DNA from: Physella acuta
Taxonomy: Eukaryota > Mollusca > Gastropoda > Physidae
Reading direction: 5' to 3'
DNA length: 64,000 nucleotides
Assembly (NCBI RefSeq): GCF_028476545.1
Contig: NW_026732354.1
Span: forward strand, 1 to 64,000
This document shows, in pieces, positions 10,872-20,700 of this stretch. Position 1 is the stretch's first letter. Each line of letters opens with the position of its first letter. The notes below the pieces were generated by a model. That model had not been told where the DNA came from. It did no database searches and saw nothing but the letters and a program-made list of their open reading frames with translations. Position numbers and translations under genes: made by a program.

Positions 10872-11199
10872 AATATGAGTGTTGCATAAAATATTCAAAA
10901 ATTAAGCTGGTACTCAATTGAAAAATGTGCCAATAAAGGTTAGAACAGTTCCCCCAGATAAAAACACTAGGTCCAGGATGAGACGAATACAACCAGCCAA
11001 TCAAAGCTGTTTATAATTAGGTTAACTATAAATAGCTTCTGCATATGTGCAGGACACTGTAAATACTATAGCTAAGGTTATTAAAGCAACCTGAGAGGTG
11101 AAATAGGGGTGGCCACAGCTTGGATAACGATTAGGGTGGTTTATCCTTGCAGTGTAACCAACAACTTGAGCTAGACTAGCCTAGTTCTAGATGCTCTAT

Positions 11200-11935
11200 A
11201 TTAGTTTTTCTTACTAAATCTAGAATTTACCCAAATTTTAAATTAAACATGACTACTGAATGATAGACACCCATATTTAATCCATTAGGCACTAATTTTG
11301 AAGTTTTTAGTTCATTTAAACTAAATTACATAATTTAATATTCATTGACACTCACTGCCATGCCCAACACATCTCTCCATGAAAACTCTTCTTAAGCTTG
11401 AAGCTAAAGAAAACCACAAATCAGGTTAGACTTTTTAAGTGGCCATGTACCCAGAGTTCCCCACTAGTGATCATCAAATAGCGGTCACGTGGTTTAAAAC
11501 AATAAATAAATTTGATTGTCATTCAAAAGCCATCGTTTATAAAAAAGTGGTTTGCTATATTTGATTTCTTTTTACATAGACTGATAAACCTAACAGTTCT
11601 ACAGACTTCATTTCATTTTTGTACTCTTCAGATTGATATTTAAAAAGTTCTAGTATTTTTAATGAAACCAACTTTTAAATTTAGCCCTCATTCTCCAAAG
11701 CAAATGTTTTTCTGGCATATATAGCCTTGCCACCTATAGCTTGTTGTTATAGTGTGAAAACCCAGCCATTTTGCTCGTGGTAAACATTTTTAAAAGGAAT
11801 TCGTAGAAGGTCTCTGGAATTTGGCTGAAATTTTGTCGGAAATCATGCGCCCGGTCCAGACGCAATATTATTGTTAGCAACCGACCACGCCTCCAACTTA
11901 GCGAGAAATACTACTCTATATATTTCAAGCTAAGT
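11200..11935 (+). mobile_element. Nested MITE 'C', copy 1
   Basis: About 735 bp starting TAGTTTTTCTTACTAAAT and ending near TTAGCGAGAAATACT; the ends are short imperfect inverted repeats. The 43255-43750 copy of the host element lacks it, going straight from CTCGATATTTAAATC to CTAAGTCTAGAATC, which gives an empty-site comparison. The ends sit at TA-rich sequence, compatible with a TA target. The interior includes CACGTGGTTTAAAA and GCATATATAGCCTTGCCACC. Confidence 0.7.
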
Positions 11936-13035
11936 CTAGAACCTGTAGGCCCTATAGTTTATACACTTTATACACAGAGTTTATACATTTTTATGTTTTA
12001 AATTATTTCGATCATCTACTTCTTCTAGAACTAGTTTGTGTCTCCACATACAAAAATGTCTTAGCAAATGTTAGGTTATGCCTTGTTAGTGATTTACATC
12101 CCTTAGTTATGATTATTATTATTAAAATTTCGTCCCTTGAGTTATCACTGGGTCAAACCATGTGTAGTTAATAAAATTAATTAATTAGGCATATAGTGAC
12201 TATTTTAATTTTATTTGGTTTTGCAGTCTATTAAAATAATACAATCAACAACACGTTTAAATGTGTAAATTATTTATTTTAGTTATTTAAATTGGACTAG
12301 GCCTAGAGTGAAGTTCCACAACAGGTCACACATAGCGAATTCCCGACTTTCATTGGGCGCTATTTTGTAACCGTTTAACACAGAAACAAACCCAAAGTAC
12401 TATATTATTCCTCTGCCTTTCTACTCTTTAGACTCTTAATATGTATCAATCATTTTATATTCCTACGCATTGAATTTGAGATATTCATGTTTTAGTGAAA
12501 TGCTACTTACGATATTTTCCCCCTCTTTTTTTTCCTGCAGCCACCTGACCAGCTAGCGTAACGAACGTATTTTATACATTTTAATCCTTTTACAAATTTT
12601 ACACTTTTAAACGTGTTGTTGATTGTATTATTAATTAATAGATTGCAAAACCAAATTAAAAACATGTTAATTAAATTAATTAACGACATTAAAAGTTGCC
12701 CCAGTGATGACTCAAGGGACCTAACTATATTAATCATAACAAAGGGACGTAACAACCACTAACAAAGTCTAACAAGACATAACGTAACATTTGCTTAGAT
12801 ATGCTTGTATGTAGAGACACAAACTAGATTTAGAAGAAGTAGATGATCGAAATAATTTAAAACAACAGAAAAAAATAGAAATTATACAGATTCTAGGCTT
12901 AGCTTGAAATATAGAGCATCTAGAACTTGGCTAGTCTAGCTCAAGTCGTTGGTTACGCAGCAATGTGAAACCACCCAAATCGTAACCCAAGCTGCGGCCA
13001 CCCTTATTCACCTATCAGGTTGCTTTATTAGCCTT

Positions 13036-13770
13036 ATCTATTAGTTTTTCTTACTAAATCTAGAATTTACCCAAATTTCAAATTAAACATGACTACTGAA
13101 TGATAGACATCCATATTTAATCCATTAGGCACTAATTTTGACGTTTTAGTTCGTTTTAAACGAAATTACTTAATTTAATATTTATTGACACTCACAAAAA
13201 TGCACAACACACCTCTCCATGACAACTCTTCTTAAGCTTGAAGCTAAAGAAAACCACAAATAAGTAAGACTTTTTAAGTGGCCATGTACCGGAAGTTCCC
13301 CACTAGTGATCATCAAATAGCGGTCACGTGGTTTAAAAAAATAAATAAATTTGGTTGTCATTCAAAAGTCGTGTCTTATTTTAAAAAGCGCATGCAATAT
13401 TTGATTTATTTCTTCATATAATGATAAACCTAATAGTTCTACAACCTCCAATTCATTTTTGTGACCTCCGGGCTGATATTTTAGAAGTTCTATTAATTTT
13501 AATGAGACCGACTTTTAAATTTAGCTTTCATTCTCCAAAGCAAATTTTAAAATGCTTTTCTGGCATATTTAGCCTTGCCACCTATAGCATATTTTTATAG
13601 CGTGAAAACCCGCCATTTTACTCGTGATAAACATTTTTAAAAGTAATTCTAAGAAAGTCTCTGGAACTAAGACGAAAAATCGTCGGAAGTCATGCATCCG
13701 GTCCGTACGCCATATTGTTGTTAGCAACCGGCTACGCCTCCGGGTTAGCGAGAAATACTATTATCTATCG
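13036..13770 (+). mobile_element. Nested MITE 'C', copy 2
   Basis: Same sequence and orientation as copy 1, inserted in the right arm of the long-inverted-repeat element between CCTTATCTA and TTATCTATCG. The opposite arm shows the uninterrupted site near 11060-11090. A third, inverted copy is at about 26380-27285. Confidence 0.7.
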
Positions 13771-13890
13771 TATGTACAGTGTCCTGCACATATTGCAGAA
13801 GCTATTTATAGTTAACCTAGTTATAAAAAGCTTTGATTGGTTGGTTTTATTCATCTCATCTGGGGCCTAGTGTATTTCATAGGGGGAACT

Positions 13891-15185
13891 AGAATCGCCT
13901 ACGACGTCATACCTCGAAACTTTAAAAACTTGACTTACAGAAGGAGAAAGACAAAATAATTTGACCTGGATATATTTAGAAATGGACAGGTTATGGACAG
14001 GTTTACAGCAGATATCTGTAGTTTTGTATAAAACATCAAAACAAATATTGTACGAAGCGATAAACAGGCGATGGCCGCGTGAGAGAAAAAAGGCGGGGAA
14101 AAACATCGCAAGTAGTGAAGCCACTAAAACATGAATACCTCAAATTCTTTGCGTAAGAATACAAAATGACTTACGACTTACACATATTAGAGTAGAATGG
14201 CAGCAGAGTAATACAGTACTTTCGGTTTGTTTCTGTGTGAAACCGGAGTGATCGGATCGGCTGTTGTGGCACTTCACTCTACTCTAATGGTAAATTTGTT
14301 GAGCTAACAATTATTTTCAATTAATAACTGATATAAAAGAAACAAAGGGATTTTTAACCATAATAATATTTTTAGTACTTGATTATACTAAATAAAATGG
14401 CAAAGGAAGGGGTGGATTTTATACATTTATTTATATCATGAAAATCCTAACTACCCACCATGTTGAAGTCCTAACCGGAAAAGGAAGTAAACCGGGCTAA
14501 TATTTTCAACAAAAGCGATTTTAAAATGTAGCCTAGCAATATCCGGAAAATGATATTGAAACAAAACTTGTTAGATATATTTGATGATGAATATAATTGA
14601 TTAGACCCCTATTTTTCATAATATATATTAATCTTATTACAACAGAAAAAAATGCATTTGTGATGTGGCTAAATAAAATGTGTATCACATTCGAGAAGCT
14701 TTATAGTCAACTATCAATGCTTTCATTTTTTAAAATGCCTCTAGGTTTAAATTAAGCGCTATTAACGTAGTAAAAATAAAATAAATGTTTTTAAAAAGAA
14801 ATATTTTAAATATGCTTTTACTTTTAAATACACTGAAAATTTGAAAATTAGTAGTTAATTTTGTTATTCCCTTTTTAAAGTTGAACTAATTCATATTACT
14901 AATTACATTTCAATTTCTAACAGTCCTACCCCTCCCCTAACTTTCACCGCGATACGTTCAGGACTCCGGTGTCCTTTATATTATAGAATTAAATCTTTCT
15001 AGTAAAAATCAACAACCGATGGCTGCTTTTATTGAATTTTTAGGGCATATCGAATTTAACAGAGCTTTTAAAATCAACCCGAATTTCTGTCCTCTTGAAA
15101 GGGGCATGATCATACGTATATTGCAAAGGTAGGTTAGACATAATATAGCCTACCCCTTGTGAAATAATAATAGTAAAGTAAAGCC
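13891..15185. other. Transposon-related then AT-rich sequence, no gene
   Basis: 13891-13975 matches (inverted) 43255-43330, and 14110-14180 matches the centre of the long-inverted-repeat element (12440-12500, inverted). From about 14300 to 15185 the sequence is AT-rich with no recognised feature. Confidence 0.5.
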
Positions 15186-15440
15186 GTGTTTCTTTCAGAC
15201 ATTTTTCTCTGGGGGTGGTATTATTCTATCAAACTGAAAAAGAGTTCCGCCGATGTAGATTGTAGGAACACGCAATTGGAACATCCAGTGTTTCTTCCAG
15301 ACTTTTTTTCTCCGGGGGGGGGGGGGGGGGGCACTTGAAATTTTCGGGGGGGGGGGGGGGGCGGTAAACTTTCTTCGGGGGGGGGGGGGGGACAATGTTA
15401 AAAGTATATATTTTCTATATAAATTATATAAATTTAATTT
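15183..15440 (+). mobile_element. hAT-type MITE, family 1, partial copies
   Basis: 15295 onward begins CAGTGTTTCTTCCAG with three long G tracts and the AAAGTATATATTTTCTATAT module; its right terminus is missing. GGAACATC on the left and AGAACATC at about 15447 may be the target duplication. A decayed fragment (TTTCTTTCAGACATTTTTCT) of the same family lies just left of it. Confidence 0.6.
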
Positions 15441-16060
15441 CGTTCGAGAACATCGAACAATCTAGAAACGTAAGTTTGTTGCCCATTTGTTATGTACCGA
15501 GCATAAAATAGTCCATGACCAACCCATAGATTATAGTTTCTACAAAAAAAAACAAGCAAATATAACTTATATATAGTCCTATATTCTCCAGAAGTTAGAT
15601 AAATAGTTTCGTTTCATTTTTTGTTTACCTTATTGACATACCAAAATATGATAACTAGCAACGGTGTTTATATAGATAGCTAAAAACAAAACTACAAAAT
15701 TTACAAAAGTGCCTTTAAATCAACTAGGCTACTTAGAACGAAGAACACACTTTGTCAATGCAGCCTGTCTAATGAGAACATTTATTCTTGTGCATGTTTG
15801 ATATTTAAAAATTGGCAACAAAACTGAATCTTTTCTAATGATGTTGTCTTTTCCCCCTGCAATGATCAATTTTGGGAAGATGGAATGGGAAGTGTTTCAG
15901 CAGGCGCTTCTCTCCTGACACCATGTTAGTTTTACTTCTAATTAGATATGGTTGGCTTGTAAACTTAGATGTGATGATGTGTGTTGAGACACACACACGC
16001 ACACACACATGTAAAAGGAAGAGTAACATCACTTTCCAGACAAATTTATTTTTATTTAGA
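15441..16060. other. No gene; short (CA)n
   Basis: Intergenic sequence downstream of both convergent serpins. A short CA-rich stretch lies at 15990-16010. Nothing else recognised. Confidence 0.5.
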
Positions 16061-16065
16061 CCTTT

Positions 16066-17663
16066 TCAATTGGAAAATTTTCCTTGGAACAAAATTTGTC
16101 CGGATTGGTTGTCTCGGAGGAAGTAGATGAAAGGATGATCCGCCATAAATTTCAATGATGTCTTGGGCACCGAGTTAGCTGATCTTGATAGTGCATGTAT
16201 TACAACAGTCGCTGCTGCTGCTACAGTCCCTGTCTCTTGGACTTCAATCTTGGCTTTGTGAATGGCATCGCTGATGTAGATGTCGCCTGCATATGGTGTG
16301 TGTTCAGGGGGGGGGGGGGGGGGTAAAATACAGAAACAGAAAATTCGTTATAAATTTATTTTAAGGATGGGGATCTTGAAATACAGAGAATGGGGATCTT
16401 ATAATACTGAGGTTGGGAGCATTGAATCGCGATGGTGAGGATAGTGGTATATAGGGGTAGGAAATTTTGGAATAATTTGGATGGTGATTTTCAAATAAAG
16501 GGTGCGGAAATCTCCAAATACTTTTTTTTTGGGGATTCCGGAATAAACGAGTGGGGTTGTTTGTTTCTAGATTGTTTGTTGTAACAAAGGACAGGACGGA
16601 CGACGTGGTGCTGTGAAGGAGGTAACAGTGTTTCACAGTCGCCCCCCCCCCCCCCTACTGAAAATTGGATAGATCAGAACCTAATTATAATTATAATTCT
16701 GACAGGGCAATATGCTTTCACCAAAAAGGTCGTTTACATTCGATCAGAAAGGGGTCGGCGTGGTCGAGTCGGTAAAGCTCATGGTTGCTAAACCGAAAAG
16801 TCTTGAGTTCGAACCCTTGAGCAGATGAGGCTCGTTAGCTGGGGACAGCAATTCATCTAGGAGAGACAACTCCAAAATCAAACAACTGCTGCCTTGTAGT
16901 TTGTTCTTGGTTGGACAAAGGCTATGGAAGCAAATCCAAAAAGAAAAACAGGCTGAAATCGGAGTCAATGGCCTCAATGGCGCATAACCAGTTGACACGC
17001 ATCCTTAATTGTGATGGAAGCGTGGTCGAGTCGGCAAAAGGTCATGGTTGATAAATTCGAAAAAAAAGTCTCGATCCCTTCCAACACTAAAACTTAAGAA
17101 CGAAGAAGAAGAATTCGATCAGAACATACCTTTGCTTCTAATGCCTGAAAAGTCAGCCACACCCCTGACAGAGCTGAATGCCTTGACCATGCCGAGACTG
17201 ACTAAAGCTTTTTTTAAATCCAGGGTCGTCTCGGCCTTGAACTTGGGCATGCTGACTGAAGCGAAGAAGGACGCGAGCCCAGAGAAAAGACGGTCTACGT
17301 TGTATGGTGTTTCCAGGAGAGTTTCTGTAACAACAGAGGGTTCCATAAAATACGGCGTACCTTTGTACTAATTTTACGTTCCCTTCCTCTACCATTTGAT
17401 ATAGGTTTAAAAGCCAGACCTCCACCCTAAATTGACTTTAAACTGCATACTATCCTACCCCCCCCCCCCTTTCTATATTGAAACACACATTTTTGTTCGT
17501 GAGAAGGGGGTTTAATCTTGTACGCTGTATTTTCACCCTTTTTACTTTCTGATATATAGGCTACGAAGTATAGAGAAAGTCTTGTAATCGTGCAAATTTT
17601 TTTTCGAGATTTTTTAAACACCTCGCTGAGTCGGAAAAACATAGTTTTGCGATCTTGTCCGTA

Positions 17664-17709
<46 letters not shown>

Positions 17710-20700
17710 TGTGCCTGTAACCACTATAACCTGAGTACCGTTATAGCTAGGTTGATGGAATTTCAAATAGAGTCTATAAGTATTATATCAAACTCGTTGA
17801 TCCGTATCAACTTTAGAGCGAATTCCGATAACCGGAAGTGGAACTTTTTCTACTTTAAATTTTTCAAAAGCCTATAACTTCAGTACTATTTGAGATAGAT
17901 AAATGAAATTGACCGGAAGTAGTAAATTTCGCTATTTCCGATTTCTAAAAAAAAACGCATGTGAATTTATAAAGTAGTAATAATATTCCGCACTATTATG
18001 CACATTTTATTTGGCGTTCCCTTGGTGTGCAATTCTTTTTTCTATTTTAATTCTTTTTTATTTTAAAAAGTTTAAGTAGCCTATTAATTTAAAAAGAATT
18101 AAAAATCATGTCTATATCCCGAGTTGCCATCCCTTGTTGTTTCATATAAGAATATTCGAGAAAGTTTAGGGGTGTAGGTCTAAAGTAAAACTGCTATAGT
18201 TCTGTTAACGTTTTAGCCCCACTCACCCACGCTTGAAATGTCTCTAGTAAAACTGCTTTAGCTCTGTTAACATTTTTAGCCCACTCACCCAGGCTTGAAA
18301 TGTTGTCTCTAGTAAAACTGCTTTAGCTCTGTTTAACATTTTAGCCCACTCACCCAGGCTTGAAATGTCGTCTCTAGTAAAACTGCTATAGCTCTGTTAA
18401 CATTTTAGCCCACTCACCCAGGCTTGAAATGTTGTCTCTAGTAAAACTGCTATAGCTCTGTTAACATTTTAGCCCACTCACCCAGGCTTGAAATGTTGTC
18501 TCTAGTAAAACTGCTATAGCTCTGTTAACATTTTAGCCCACTCACCCAGGCTTGAAATGTTGTCTCTAGTAAAACTGCTATAGCTCTGTTAACATTTTAG
18601 CCCACTCACTCAGGCTTGAAATGTCTCTAGTAAAACTGCTATAGCTCTGTTAACATTTTAGCCCACTCACCCAGGCTTGAATTTTCTCTAGTAAAACTGC
18701 TATAGCTCTGTTAACATTTTAGCCCACTCACCCAGGCTTGAAATGTCTCTAGTAAAACTGCTATAGCTCTGTTAACATTTTAGCCCACTCACCCAGGCTT
18801 GAAATGTCTCTAGTAAAACTGCTATAGCTCTGTTAACATTTTAGCCCACTCACCCAGGCTTGAAATGTCTCTAGTAAAACTGCTATAGCTCTGTTAACAT
18901 TTTAGCCCACTCACCCAGGCTTGAAATGTCGTCTCTAGTAAAACTGCTATAGCTCTGTTAACATTTTAGCCCACTCACCCAGGCTTGAAATGTCGTCCGC
19001 TGTCTCCGGCAGTACAATGTAGAAACCAAACCTTTTCCCCTTGAACGGCAGTTCGGCCACTTGGACATTTAGCTCGTCGTCCTTCTTGTATTTGATGGTC
19101 ATGGCCGAATTCATCATGTCCACCTGAATATATTCTTCAACTATAACATGACACTGTTTTACATGATACATACACATATACATTGAACTTATTGCTATAT
19201 TTTTACACGATACACACATAAACACTGAGCTTCTTGTCAAAGTTTTACATGATCTCTCTCCCCCACCCCCTTTTATAGATCATAGCCAACGATGGTAAGT
19301 TTTTATTTAAGATTTCTTTCAGTAGGTGGGGCAGGGGGAATAGAAAACTTTCGAGTTACTTATGATAATAGCGTAAGTATATATTTTCTATTTAAATTTT
19401 GTTTTTAACATTTCTGTCCGTGGGTGTGAGGGGCGGGGTGAGGTGGGGTGGAGGAAGGGCAGCGTTCCCCGGAGAGTTGCTTGAAAGCTACACTGAGTAC
19501 TCTAACTGTGCCAGGCGAATGCAACCAAATGTATTCCATCTAAAACTACGCCTTGTTAGTTTTAAAATTTACCTTCGTGACCTCGCCGCCCTGTTTGTAG
19601 AAGTCCCTTTGTGCAGTGCGCGCTTTCACAAACGATTCCACCCATGTTCCATTAAAGAATATGGTATTGACCAGCAGCATGACGGTGTCTTTTGTTAATA
19701 CACCTAGAGCATTGCGAAACTGTCAATTAGTTTATTTACAGTCTTAGATTTTGACGTGTTTTGTCGCCTCCTCTGTAGCGTCAGTTGCGAAAATCGTTCG
19801 AAATGTTAGCTTTTTTTTGTGTGCTAAAATGTGTGATGCTTTTTTCACTAATTTTAACAGGCGAAAGAGTTAACAAAGCTGACACCATATTGTACAAGTG
19901 TGGATAATCTCTTAATATCTTCACGTATGTAGAGATATTTGAATACCCAACCATGTCTTTCATATAGTTGTAAAGTAGATGATGGTTATTCACTCTAATA
20001 GGTCCTTACTAATTACAAGCTTCCCTCACCACTAATCTCCCCCCCCCCTCACACCCCCGTAATCCCCTCCCTCCACCTGTATCCTCGCCTTACTATTCCC
20101 CTCCCTAATTCCCTTACCAACTACCCTTGCCCTTCTAACCTACACTCACAAACGTGTTTCTTTTCTCTCCAGCGTTCCCTCAACTCAGAACACCCCTCCC
20201 CCTATCATTTAGTCTCCTACCCAACCCCAATACTCCCCTCCATCGACTCCGAGTCCCACTCCCCCCTCACACACCCCCACCTCCGTACACCTTCCATCAA
20301 ACCTGTCTGCACACATACTGTCGCCACTCCCCCCCCCCACACCCCCACCTCCGTACACCTTCCATCAACCCTGTCTGCACACATACTGTCACCACTCCCC
20401 CCTCACACACCCCCACCTCCGTACACCTTCATTCAAACCTGTCTGCACGCATACTGTCGCCACTCACCCCCACACCCCCCACTACCGTACACCTTCCCTC
20501 AACCCTGTCTGCACACATACTGTCGCCACTCCCCCCCCCATTACCCCACCTCCGTACACCTTCCCTCAAACCTGTCTGCACGCATACTGTCACCACTCCC
20601 CCCTCACACACCCCCACCTCCGTACACCTTCCCTCAAACCTGTCTGCACGCATACTGTCACCACTCCCCCCCCTCACACACCCCTACCTCCGTACACCTT

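Larger units (their letters stand above)
10947..13890. mobile_element. Long-inverted-repeat DNA transposon (non-autonomous) with two nested MITEs
   Basis: Begins AGTTCCCCC...CACTAGG and ends with the complement near 13890. The inverted arms extend inward to about 12290 on the left and from about 12580 on the right once the nested insertions are discounted; matching pairs include 11066-11210 with 12890-13035, and 12050-12290 with 12580-12780. The centre (12300-12580) is unique. No transposase frame is seen. Related pieces lie at about 13891-14290, 40230-40620, 43255-43750 and 44870-45250. A clean target duplication was not identified. It lies upstream of the RPS4-like exons and may have separated them from their 5' part. 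Confidence 0.75.

Noticed and set aside
11200-13770. LTR retrotransposon suggested by two ~735-bp direct repeats
   Set aside because: The repeats are two separate MITE C insertions in an inverted-arm element; an empty site exists at 43.6 kb and no retroviral-type gene lies between them.
16752-16830. tRNA gene at the GTGGTCGAGTCGG / GAGTTCGAACCC boxes
   Set aside because: No acceptor stem closes and the sequence continues into a repeated body with a second copy elsewhere, so it is a SINE head.
17048-17371. 107-codon plus-strand frame
   Set aside because: It is the antisense shadow of the serpin-2 exon 17324-17130.
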